The notes: a model not told the origin generated them from the sequence alone. Counted from the stretch's first letter, positions 1 through 6,207 are shown. The stretch: 7,142 nucleotides of DNA from an uncultured bacterium (GCA_937928475.1 CALFVE010000180.1:1-7142); one strand, 5' to 3'. Numbers and translations are program-made.

Positions 1-318
1 TCGGTGGCCTGTGCGGCGCGAGGCGGCGTTTTCCTGGATATCTATGCGGGGGAGTGTGCCCTCTCCTTCACCGGCTGGGACCACAGCCTGCAGATCTACC
101 AGGTAGGCAAAAAGAAGCCACGTGCGGTGCCCGGCGATCCGCCCGGTGGCAGGCACATCTTCGCTGTCGAGGACCGGGCCTTCCTCAAGGCGGTACGCAC
201 GGGGGACCCCTCCTACATCAAGACCACCTACGCTGACGCCCTGAAGACGCTGGAGCTCACGGTAGCCGCCACCGAGTCGGCCGAGAAGGGCGGAAAGCCG
301 ATTGCGCTGAAGTACTGA
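1..318 (+). CDS. Gfo/Idh/MocA family oxidoreductase, C-terminal fragment (5' end outside window)
   Basis: The frame is open from base 1 and ends at TGA 316-318, giving the last 105 residues of a longer protein. The fragment begins in a beta-rich stretch (FLDIYAGECALSFTGWDHSLQI) and ends with a helical tail. That tail (EDRAFLKAVRTGD, then TYADALKTLELTVAATESAEKGGKPI) is the usual closing signature of NAD(P)-dependent sugar or inositol dehydrogenases of the Gfo/Idh/MocA family: a short 'F..A+..GD' stretch, then an 'A..T.....A..SA..G.PI' helix. The N-terminal Rossmann domain, with the cofactor-binding glycines and the catalytic EKP motif, would lie upstream and cannot be checked. The substrate is therefore unknown. 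Members are cytosolic and commonly sit in sugar catabolism clusters, which fits the neighbours. A GTG at position 4 is internal and should not be read as the start. Confidence 0.85.
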   Translation, partial: SVACAARGGVFLDIYAGECALSFTGWDHSLQIYQVGKKKPRAVPGDPPGGRHIFAVEDRAFLKAVRTGDPSYIKTTYADALKTLELTVAATESAEKGGKPIALKY

Positions 319-405
319 GGCAGAACAGCGGCAGAACGACAGCAGAACCGCAGCGGAACGGCAGCGGAACGCCGGCGGAACGGCAGCGGGACAGCAGCAC
401 AGCCC
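318..405. repeat. 11-bp tandem repeat, about 7-8 units
   Basis: Directly after the oxidoreductase stop codon, an imperfect 11-bp unit with consensus CAGCGGAACGG repeats in exact register. Units start at 318, 329, 340, 351, 362, 373 and 384, with a decayed eighth at 395. The units at 351 and 362 differ only in their last base, and the outer units are more diverged (CGGCAGAACGA, CAGCGGGACAG). The period is not a multiple of three and the array lies outside any credible gene, so it is not a protein repeat. Slippage expansion is the simplest origin. A role in DNA bending or protein binding is possible, since 11 bp is close to one helical turn. Confidence 0.85.
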
Positions 406-430
406 CCACGTCTTCTCGAGAGGACGGGGG
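403..430. other. Strong hairpin without a T-tract, possible transcript end
   Basis: Left arm CCCC (403-406) plus CGTCTTC (409-415) pairs with GAGGACG (420-426) plus GGGG (427-430). The loop is TCGA, with a 2-nt bulge (407-408) and one G-T wobble. The stem lies about 85 bp after the oxidoreductase stop and would stabilise or end that transcript. No T-run follows on either strand, so it is not a classic intrinsic terminator. It might serve as an RNA 3'-end stabiliser or a Rho-assisted site. Confidence 0.45.
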
Positions 431-588
431 AAAGCGGCGTCCGCGGCGCGACCCGGCCCCTTGCCCTCCTCCTCTTCTGCCAGGAAAGGGAGTGAGAGGG
501 TGAGGACCAGAGGCCGGGTTGGCGCGCCTGCCCGCGATTGCCGCGGCCCTCGCGGCCCTTCCGTTCAGAGAAAGTAGGAGACCACCTC
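431..588. other. Rest of the intergenic gap upstream of the acetyltransferase
   Basis: This GC-rich stretch holds no credible gene. Frames open through it have low-complexity Arg/Ala/Pro composition. It contains CCCCTTGCCC at 457-466, which also occurs on the - strand at 6252-6261 upstream of the phosphoglycerate mutase gene. No convincing -10/-35 pair for the acetyltransferase could be found by eye. Confidence 0.4.
576..580 (+). promoter_or_regulatory. Ribosome binding site of the GNAT gene
   Basis: AGGAG lies 8 nt before ATG 589. It fixes the start there rather than at an in-frame TTG at 538, which would add 17 low-complexity residues. Confidence 0.75.
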
Positions 589-1092
589 ATGGCGGACCTA
601 CTTGTGCGACTCTACAATCTGCCTCCCCTGCAGCCAGCCCTGGAGGCTGTCGAGAAGCAGGGACTGCTGGTGCGTCGGGCCGAGCCCTGGGAGCGCCGCC
701 AGGTGCTGGCCTTCGTGGCGGCGCACTTCTCGAAGAACTGGGCCGATGAGGTGCGTACCGCCTACGCGCGACACCCCATACCGGTATTCGTGGCCGACGA
801 TGGCGGACGGATCGTGGGCTTCGCGGCATATCACGCGACGCGCCTGAACTTCTTTGGGCCCGAAGGCGTGCTCGAGGACTACCGAGGCCGGGGGCTAGGC
901 CAAGCGCTGCTGCTCTCCTGCTTATGGGCGATGTGGTGGGAGGGATACGGCTATGCCATCATCGGCTGGGCGGGTCCGGTGGAGTTCTACCGCAAGTGCT
1001 GCGGCGCAACCGTCATCGAGGACAGCGAGCCCGGGGTATACGCGGCCCTGAAGAGGCGCCGCCCGGCGGCGCAGCAGGTCACCGAGGGCTGA
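589..1092 (+). CDS. GNAT family N-acetyltransferase
   Basis: This 167-residue cytosolic protein is a Gcn5-related acetyltransferase, which moves acetyl from acetyl-CoA to an amine. The acetyl-CoA pyrophosphate-binding motif A is clear: the beta strand ending VLEDY (94-98), then RGRGLG (99-104, matching RxxGxG/A) and its helix. Motif B follows with YAIIGWAGPVEFYRKCCGATVIE (122-144), including the FYRK..GA segment typical of the family. The first 65 residues (starting MADLLVRLYNLPPL) form a conserved-looking N-terminal part, and VFVADDGGRIVGFAAY (66-81) is the beta2-beta3 hairpin. The length is normal for a single-domain GNAT. From memory, close relatives with the same 'MADLLVKLYDLP...YGYAIIGW' pattern occur near sugar transport and DUF4127 genes in Firmicutes. 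The substrate is unknown; an amino sugar is an inference from context. The gene converges on the DUF4127 gene with a 68-bp gap. Confidence 0.9.
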   Translation: MADLLVRLYNLPPLQPALEAVEKQGLLVRRAEPWERRQVLAFVAAHFSKNWADEVRTAYARHPIPVFVADDGGRIVGFAAYHATRLNFFGPEGVLEDYRGRGLGQALLLSCLWAMWWEGYGYAIIGWAGPVEFYRKCCGATVIEDSEPGVYAALKRRRPAAQQVTEG

Positions 1093-1160
1093 GCGAAGGC
1101 AAAGCTAGAGCAAGACGGCGGTCGAAGGGCCACGCGCTGGCGCAGGAGAACGACTTGCTT
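1093..1160. other. Convergent intergenic gap, no clear terminator
   Basis: This short gap separates the stop codons of the GNAT gene (+) and the DUF4127 gene (-). The only structure seen is a weak 4-bp stem, GCCA (1129-1132) with TGGC (1138-1141), which has no T-tract. Transcripts from both sides may overlap or end by Rho. Confidence 0.4.
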
Positions 1161-2816
1161 CTACCCGGGGGCCGTCAACTCTAGGCCCAGGTCGAACTCC
1201 AGTTCCACCTCGAACAGCCGGCGCCAGGGCAGGCGCACGCGGGTGTCTTGCAGTTCCGCCAGCGCCAGGCTGCTACGTCGGCCCGGGGGGCCGATGTCCC
1301 CGGCGCGCTGCCCCATGAACTGCTCCACCCACAGGTCGGAGGCGGCCTCGGTGAGGAGTTCCCGCACCATCGCCTCCGCCCGAGGGTAGGCCTCGGCCAG
1401 GTCGAATCCTGCTGAAGAGACAAGTTCGGCGAGGCGCTCTTTCACAGCCCGCCGCACCCGTGTCTGGTAGAGCCAGTCGTCTACCAGGCGCGTGAAGAGC
1501 AGGCTCAGGTGGGCGCGCTCCGACCCCAGCAGGGAGTTGAGCAGTTCAAAGTAGCGCATCGGCGAGATGCTGGTAACCAACTGCGCGAGGTCAAAGGCGG
1601 CCTTGTCGCGCAGACCGATCAAGCGAACGCTGCCGTGGGCCAGCGCGGTGCCTAGCGAGTTGCCGGCCGTGTTCCAGGCGGAGAAGGCCAGCAGGCGGGG
1701 CCAGGAGAGACCAGCCTCGCAGAGGGCCTGGATCAAGGCCTCGTCGGCACCGTTGGGAAAGGCGGCGTCGCAGATGGCCACACCGCGCTTCTCGCTGAGC
1801 GTCACGATCTGCTGGGCAAACTTGGCCAGTCGCCGGCGGCGCTGGGCATACTCCGGACAGCCGGCGAGGCCTTCCCGCGGTCCCGCTACCGGCGGCGAGA
1901 CCGCCAGCACCAGGTCGGCCTCGGCGGGGTCTGCGACAAGCAGCGTCCCGGCGGCCCGGGCTTGCTGCTGCAGGTTCTCCGCGAAGGGCCGGTCCTCGAA
2001 GGGCGCCACCCGCTGGGCCCCCGCCTCCTCCGCGTACAGCACAGCCACCCGGGGCTGGTCCTCCATGTGCTGATGCACGAAGTGAGAGAACAGCGTCGCC
2101 CCGGTCTCGTCGGCGCCCGCGCAGATTACCACGCGGTCGCCGACATTGGCCTTGCGAATCTGGCTGCGCAAGGCGCGATGCTCCTCCAGGTGGAACCCGG
2201 TGACGTCGGCGTCGTCCTGCGCCAGCAGCAGGAAGTCGAGGTTACCGCTGGCCACGTGCTCGATGGCCGCGCGGTTCATCTCGTGATTGCGCCGGCGCAC
2301 GAAGTGGTAACGTTCGACCAGACTCTCAGGGAGACTGCGCAGCAGCGCCTGCACCTCTTGCCGGGCGGAACGGTCGGGGGCTAGTCGCGTATACTGGCGG
2401 AAGGCATCGCCGAACCGCAGTTGATCGTCCTCATTGAGCACGCCGTCCAGCCGGGTGATGATGCTGCTGGCGTAGATGGCGGCTTGGGGGAACTGCCGGC
2501 GCAGCGCGGGCAGGATTTCGAGTCGCTGCCGCGCCACCTCCGGGGGGGTGGTGGCCTGACGGGAAGCGACCAGCCCGCCGTACATGAGCATGTCGAGGCT
2601 GAGGATTAGGCAGTCCTGGTGTTCCGCGTGGCCCAAGAGCCATTGGGCGAGCCCCTCCGGGCGGCCCGGGGTCCGGTACGAGCCCAGCAGTTCCCGAGGT
2701 GGCACGGCCATCTCATAGTCCACGATCCCGGCCAGCAGCAGCGGCATGGCCAGGTTGACTGGCCGGTCGTCCAGCGGCACGTACAGCACACGGTGGACCC
2801 GGTGTCTGAGGGTCAT
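1161..2816 (-). CDS. DUF4127 family protein
   Basis: This 551-residue protein has the full set of landmarks of the uncharacterised DUF4127 family. They are LYVPLDDRPVN (11-21), LSLDMLMYGGLVASR (72-86), LLLAQDDAD (196-204), GADETGATLFSHF (234-246), AFSAWNTAGNSLGTALAHG (377-395) and LFTRLVDDWLYQTRVR (440-455). The repeated Asp/Glu-rich loops (DD, DxxxYGG, QDDAD, GADE) suggest a metal- or sugar-binding enzyme site, but no activity is established for the family to my knowledge. There is no signal peptide, so the protein is probably cytosolic. The length is about normal for the family and the gene is intact. It is the last gene of the - strand run and starts one base after the stop of the TIM-barrel gene. 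I recall relatives near glycan or amino-sugar catabolism genes, which suits this locus. Family call firm; function unknown. Confidence 0.93.
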   Translation of the reverse strand: MTLRHRVHRVLYVPLDDRPVNLAMPLLLAGIVDYEMAVPPRELLGSYRTPGRPEGLAQWLLGHAEHQDCLILSLDMLMYGGLVASRQATTPPEVARQRLEILPALRRQFPQAAIYASSIITRLDGVLNEDDQLRFGDAFRQYTRLAPDRSARQEVQALLRSLPESLVERYHFVRRRNHEMNRAAIEHVASGNLDFLLLAQDDADVTGFHLEEHRALRSQIRKANVGDRVVICAGADETGATLFSHFVHQHMEDQPRVAVLYAEEAGAQRVAPFEDRPFAENLQQQARAAGTLLVADPAEADLVLAVSPPVAGPREGLAGCPEYAQRRRRLAKFAQQIVTLSEKRGVAICDAAFPNGADEALIQALCEAGLSWPRLLAFSAWNTAGNSLGTALAHGSVRLIGLRDKAAFDLAQLVTSISPMRYFELLNSLLGSERAHLSLLFTRLVDDWLYQTRVRRAVKERLAELVSSAGFDLAEAYPRAEAMVRELLTEAASDLWVEQFMGQRAGDIGPPGRRSSLALAELQDTRVRLPWRRLFEVELEFDLGLELTAPG

Positions 2817-2817
2817 A

Positions 2818-3546
2818 TCAAGCTTCCTTCCTGTCCGGCGGCTGCGCCGCCCTTGCCGTGGTCTTGACGACCGTGGCGAACTCTCGCGTCACCTGCTCAA
2901 TCCCCTTCGCGGTCTTGCCGGTGACGATGGCTCCGATAAGCAGGCCGCGCATTCCGGTGGCCAGCACCCGGGCGACCTGCTCGGGCCGCAGCGCCCGCTG
3001 GGTGGGCACGATCGCCGGCAGCTCACGGTGGCGCTCGCAGATTTTTCGGTAAGCGACCAGATCGCGTTCCGCCAGGGGCTGTCCGTATCCCTCCGGCGAC
3101 ACTACGGACGCCTCCAGCATCTGGCAGCGCCCGGCGAGTCGGCCCAGGTCCCAGCCGCTGGCCTCGTCGCGCCAACTCAGGGCGGCCATCACCCCCATTC
3201 CTCCCGCCTGCTCCGGCAGCCAGTCGGGAATATCTTGAAGGTAGGCATCCACAAAGTCAACCCCGGCGGCAGCAATCTCCTGGGCTTCCCCGGGGCTAAT
3301 GAACTGCTCCTGCGTTCCTGGCACCATCCCGACCGGCGCCCCCAGGGCCAGAATCGCCCGGATTGCTTCGCTCTCTTCCTCCCAGGAGCCGAAGTAGGTA
3401 CCGGAGGCGTGGTGGACGACGTTCAGGTGCACCTTCAGCCCGTCGGCGCCCCCGGCCAGCGCGGCGTGCGCCAGTTCGGGGTCATTGCGAGGCAGGCTGA
3501 CCAGCAGCGCAGGCCTCTCCCGCAGGAGGAATTCGGTTCGGGACAT
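2818..3546 (-). CDS. NanE-like TIM-barrel protein, function unknown
   Basis: This 242-residue protein has alternating strand/helix blocks typical of a phosphate-binding TIM barrel. The blocks are PALLVSLP (12-19), the helix ELAHAALAGGADGLKVHL (24-41), AIRAILALGAPVGMVPG (61-77), SPGEAQEIAAAGVDFVDAYL (84-103), AIVPTQRALRPEQVARVLATGMRGLLIGAIVTG (178-210) and a last helix. The order and the C-terminal 'GLLIGAIVTG' strand-loop resemble N-acetylmannosamine-6-phosphate 2-epimerase (NanE) and related ribulose-phosphate-binding barrels. By eye, however, the positions of NanE's catalytic Lys (in 'IVKRD') and Glu (in 'AEGR') are not conserved here (MVPGT, VPTQ), so plain epimerase activity is doubtful. 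The chosen ATG has a GAGG 11 nt upstream (3561-3558). The in-frame GTG at 3654 would add 36 low-complexity residues and lacks a usable site. The coupled DUF4127 gene downstream suggests a joint function. Confidence 0.75.
   Translation of the reverse strand: MSRTEFLLRERPALLVSLPRNDPELAHAALAGGADGLKVHLNVVHHASGTYFGSWEEESEAIRAILALGAPVGMVPGTQEQFISPGEAQEIAAAGVDFVDAYLQDIPDWLPEQAGGMGVMAALSWRDEASGWDLGRLAGRCQMLEASVVSPEGYGQPLAERDLVAYRKICERHRELPAIVPTQRALRPEQVARVLATGMRGLLIGAIVTGKTAKGIEQVTREFATVVKTTARAAQPPDRKEA
2823..2832 (-). promoter_or_regulatory. Ribosome binding site of the DUF4127 gene, inside the upstream gene
   Basis: A purine run reading AGGAAGGAAG on the - strand lies 6 nt before ATG 2816 and within the last codons of the TIM-barrel gene. 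The layout stop TGA (2820-2818), one T, then ATG (2816-2814) indicates coupled translation, by reinitiation or ribosome sliding. Confidence 0.75.
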
Positions 3547-3657
3547 GGGGCAGAGTACCTCACTAGCCGCTGTCGCCCTAGCCGCAGGCCTGCCGTCCGC
3601 GCTGTGACGTTGGCCGGGCCGGCTCCCACTGTTGTCCAGCCTCCGCTGGGCCACCCT
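3547..3657. other. 111-bp spacer between secreted-protein and TIM-barrel genes
   Basis: This is the largest gap inside the - strand run. It holds a small stem-loop, CCAGC (3636-3640) with GCTGG (3645-3649), just after the upstream stop codon. A GC-palindromic stretch follows, around 3611-3622. Neither is followed by a T-tract. No -10/-35 pair stands out. Read in frame it would encode an Arg/Ala-rich extension, which I judge non-coding. Confidence 0.4.
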
Positions 3658-4920
3658 TCACTCGGGCCAGTAGGTCGCCAGCGGCGGGCTGAGGCGAAAG
3701 GCGATTACATCCGCTAAGGCGGTTTGGGCGGCCCGGGGCAAGGGCTCATAGGGACTCGCCGGCTCGTGGATGAGCCAGAGCCGATTCCCTGGTGGCCGGG
3801 GGGATTCCGGCGGAGCCTCTTTGGAGAAAGCGATCTCCGGCAGCAGTTCCCACTCGCCTTGGGTTGGGTCGGGTCTTGCCGAAGGCATGCCGCTGCGGCT
3901 CAGCGGCACGCGCCGGCACAGCACCTGGACCCGCGAAAGCAGCCGCTGCGCCCAGTTGTCGTGGTCGAGATCATCGGCGCGCCAACTGGGGTAAAGGTGG
4001 CCCCAGAACAGCGGCGGCTTAGCCTCCCAGGAGCCCTCGCGCATATCCAGCGGCCCTACCACCAGCCATTGCCGGTTGGTGCGCACATAGTACATCTCGG
4101 AATCGTTGGCGTGGTCCCAGGGGATGATCTGGAAGCCGCCCACCATCCCGTAGGGGGAGGTGGACACGTCGAGCACCCCGGCGTGGTTCGCGCGCAACCG
4201 CCCGGCGTCGGCGTAGCGGGTGCCCTCGAACCGGCCGATGCCGGTCACTGGGGTGAGCACCTGGCCGATGACCGCCTGCGTGCCGTCCTGGTAGGTTGCA
4301 GTGATCTTGCCGCCAAAGACGTTCTCGAAGTCCAAGCACCGCAACTGCCGTTCCGGCACCATGCGCAGAATCAGCAGGCGGTCGCCGGACCGAGGCTGGT
4401 AGTCAGCAGGGAGAGGAAGCCACTGCTCCTGCTGCCACAAGCAGACCGGCGAGCCCACCGTCGGCCCCAGGCCGCCGAAAATGCCCTCGCCGGGCTTCGT
4501 GTCCAGCATGATCGAGGCGCTCGGCTCGGCGTCACCCTCGATCTCGCCTTGCGGTACCAGGCTGAGGGTGATCGCCCGGTCGGTCTGGGCGTCCTGCGCT
4601 ATCTTGAGGTGCACCGCATTGACTGCCGTTGCTGCCACTGTGCTCGCAGGGACCCAGGAGGCTGCCCGGTAGGCTCTGGGGTTTACCCGGCCGGCGGGGT
4701 GTAAAACCCGGCCAATCTCCAGCCAGGTAGCACCGCTGTCTCGGCTCACGCGCACCGTCCCGCCCGCCGCATTTACCACTTCCAGCCGCAGCTGCTCCCG
4801 ATAGCCGGCCGGCACAGTCTGCGCCGAGGCGGGCATACCAGATGCGCCCCAAAGCAGGAGGGTGGCGACTGCCCCCGCCTGCCACTTGCCGCTTGCCCCT
4901 TGCCATGCGTGATGTGGCAT
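3658..4920 (-). CDS. Secreted protein of unknown function with one Asp-box motif
   Basis: This is a 420-residue protein that I do not recognise. It has a good Sec signal peptide: a short N-region, a hydrophobic core AVATLLLW (17-24), and ASA (31-33) followed by Q34 as a likely signal peptidase I site. The mature part begins with REQLRLEVVNAAGGTVRVS, then SRDSGATW (59-66), which fits the Asp-box pattern SxDxGxTW found in sialidases and other beta-propeller or beta-sandwich proteins. Only one copy is seen, so a full propeller is not supported. The rest looks beta-rich, with many Trp, Pro and Gly. Three cysteines (C160, C195, C335) remain after cleavage. There is no catalytic motif, transmembrane helix or anchor. 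It starts 16 nt after the apgM-type gene with a modest AAAGG site 10 nt before the ATG. A role in binding or sensing extracellular carbohydrate is only a guess from context. Confidence 0.8.
   Translation of the reverse strand: MPHHAWQGASGKWQAGAVATLLLWGASGMPASAQTVPAGYREQLRLEVVNAAGGTVRVSRDSGATWLEIGRVLHPAGRVNPRAYRAASWVPASTVAATAVNAVHLKIAQDAQTDRAITLSLVPQGEIEGDAEPSASIMLDTKPGEGIFGGLGPTVGSPVCLWQQEQWLPLPADYQPRSGDRLLILRMVPERQLRCLDFENVFGGKITATYQDGTQAVIGQVLTPVTGIGRFEGTRYADAGRLRANHAGVLDVSTSPYGMVGGFQIIPWDHANDSEMYYVRTNRQWLVVGPLDMREGSWEAKPPLFWGHLYPSWRADDLDHDNWAQRLLSRVQVLCRRVPLSRSGMPSARPDPTQGEWELLPEIAFSKEAPPESPRPPGNRLWLIHEPASPYEPLPRAAQTALADVIAFRLSPPLATYWPE
4878..4905. repeat. Four tandem 7-bp repeats inside the secreted protein's start region
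   Basis: On the + strand the units are CCTGCCA (4878-4884), CTTGCCG (4885-4891), CTTGCCC (4892-4898) and CTTGCCA (4899-4905), in exact 7-bp register. They lie in codons 6-15 of the secreted protein, just before the hydrophobic core of the signal peptide. Seven is not a multiple of three, so the repeat is a DNA-level feature and not a peptide repeat. CCCCTTGCC here recurs at 457-465 and, inverted, within 6252-6261. Confidence 0.75.
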
Positions 4921-4936
4921 CGTGGTAGCGCCTTTG

Positions 4937-6193
4937 CTAAGCCCCGAACTTGTGGATGGTCCCCGCGTAGTTTCCCAGCAAGTACATCACATCGGCGGCC
5001 AGGAAGCGGCCCAGTGCGCCCTGCGAGCAAGGGCGCTCACCGTACTGGGTCACGTAGTCGGGGCGGACGCCGTGCCCGTAGAAGGCTACCGGAACCGCGT
5101 CGCCGCTATGGTCGCCGTGAGTGATTGGGGTGCAGTGGTCGCCGCCGATCATGAGCACGTGCTCGTCCCAGTCGAGCGCGTCCAGCAGGTACCCTACGGC
5201 GCGGTCCACCTTGGCGATGGCGGCGCACTTGGCCTCGGGTGTGCTGTCGTGCCCGCCCAGGTCGGGGGCCTTCAAGTTGCAGAGCACGAAGTCATGCTCC
5301 GCCAACGCGGCCACGGCTGCCTGGGCGAGCACCATCTCGTCAGTGTCGGCGCCGCCGGTGGCGCCCGGCACTTGAACCACGTCCATCCCCAGGTACATCC
5401 CCAGCCCGCGCACCAGGTCCACCTCCACGATCATGGCTCCACTGAGACCCCATTGCTCGGAGAAGGGCTGCAGATGCGGCGCCGTGCCCACGCCCCGTGG
5501 CAGCAGCACATTGGCCGGCGGCAGCCCTTGGGCGACGCGTTCGACATTGACCGGCGCCCGGCTGAGGATTTCCTGGCTGCGCCTCACGAACTCGTTGACC
5601 ACGCGCGCGGTTCGCTGGGCTGCCGGATCCTGCTCCGCGCCCGGCGTGGGCTTGCAGTCCCACGGGGGAACGCCCACCTCGTGCGGGTCGGCGTCAGTCA
5701 CGTGCATGCTGAGGCCCTCGCCGCGCAAGATCATCGCCGCGCGGTGCTCCACCGACTCCTTCACGATCACCTGCACGCCGTCAATCCCGTCGGCAAAGGC
5801 CTCGTTGAGCGCTTGGGCCAGCTGGTCGGTACCCGACTTGATGCGCCCGGCGCGCCGATCAGTGATGATGCCGTCAGAGAGGGTAGCGAAGTTGCAGCGG
5901 AAGGCGAGGTCGCCCGGCCGCACGTCCAGGCCCACGCCCTTGGCCTCGAAGGGTCCGCGCCCCAGGTAGTATTGATGCGGGTCATAGCCCAGCAGGGCCA
6001 TGTGGGCGGTGTCGCTGCCGGCGGGCAGACCGGGGCGGATGGGGTACATCAAGCCGCATTCGCCCTCGCGGGCGACCAGGTCCAGCGCCGGAGTCTCCTG
6101 GTATTCCAGCGGGGTCTTGCCGCCCAGAGCGGGTACGGGCCGGTCTCCGATCCCGTCTCCAAGGAAGATAATCTGCTTCACTCCGTGAGCCAT
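4937..6193 (-). CDS. apgM: 2,3-bisphosphoglycerate-independent phosphoglycerate mutase, archaeal type (ApgM/aPGAM family)
   Basis: This 418-residue cytosolic enzyme of the alkaline phosphatase superfamily should interconvert 3- and 2-phosphoglycerate with two divalent metals and a phospho-serine intermediate. Visible landmarks are GDGIGDRP (12-19, metal Asp13), AGSDTAHMALLGYDP (58-72, Ser60 the expected nucleophile) and GRGPFEAKG (78-86). Next come FRCNFAT (98-104), DRRAGR (112-117), VPGATGGADTD (275-285) and LKAPDLGGHD (307-316, metal Asp311 and His315). GGDHCTPITHGDHSG (350-364) supplies Asp352, His353 and His362. All metal ligands I expect are present and the length is normal. The ATG at 6193 is chosen because a strong ribosome site precedes it; an in-frame upstream extension to 6328 is Pro/Ser-rich repeat DNA. 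It is probably the first gene of the run. The related homoserine-kinase-like subgroup is the main alternative assignment. Confidence 0.92.
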   Translation of the reverse strand: MAHGVKQIIFLGDGIGDRPVPALGGKTPLEYQETPALDLVAREGECGLMYPIRPGLPAGSDTAHMALLGYDPHQYYLGRGPFEAKGVGLDVRPGDLAFRCNFATLSDGIITDRRAGRIKSGTDQLAQALNEAFADGIDGVQVIVKESVEHRAAMILRGEGLSMHVTDADPHEVGVPPWDCKPTPGAEQDPAAQRTARVVNEFVRRSQEILSRAPVNVERVAQGLPPANVLLPRGVGTAPHLQPFSEQWGLSGAMIVEVDLVRGLGMYLGMDVVQVPGATGGADTDEMVLAQAAVAALAEHDFVLCNLKAPDLGGHDSTPEAKCAAIAKVDRAVGYLLDALDWDEHVLMIGGDHCTPITHGDHSGDAVPVAFYGHGVRPDYVTQYGERPCSQGALGRFLAADVMYLLGNYAGTIHKFGA

Positions 6194-6200
6194 CTGTGAT

Positions 6201-6207
6201 TCTCCTC
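6201..6207 (-). promoter_or_regulatory. Ribosome binding site of the phosphoglycerate mutase gene
   Basis: GAGGAGA on the - strand lies 7 nt before ATG 6193. This near-ideal site decides the start against the in-frame extension upstream. Confidence 0.85.

Noticed and set aside
228..590. 120-codon frame on the - strand across the intergenic gap
   Set aside because: Its sequence is Arg/Ser/Pro/Ala low-complexity produced by reading through the 11-bp repeat, and it overlaps the end of the oxidoreductase gene.
1129..1141. Bidirectional terminator between the convergent genes
   Set aside because: The stem is only 4 bp and has no T-tract on either strand.
3547..3654. GTG start at 3654 giving a 36-residue extension of the TIM-barrel protein
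   Set aside because: The extension is Arg/Ala-rich without structure, the GTG follows the upstream stop too closely for a proper ribosome site, and ATG 3546 begins just before the first barrel strand.
2746..4704. Two long + strand frames (2746-3717 and 3724-4704)
   Set aside because: They run antisense to the barrel and secreted-protein genes, cross gene boundaries without regard to them, have Arg/Pro/His-rich composition and show no recognisable domain.
4922..6199. Long open frame (425 codons) on the + strand opposite the phosphoglycerate mutase gene
   Set aside because: It is a mirror of a gene with all family motifs. Its translation is rich in His, Val, Gln and Gly with no domain, which is typical of antisense frames in GC-rich DNA.
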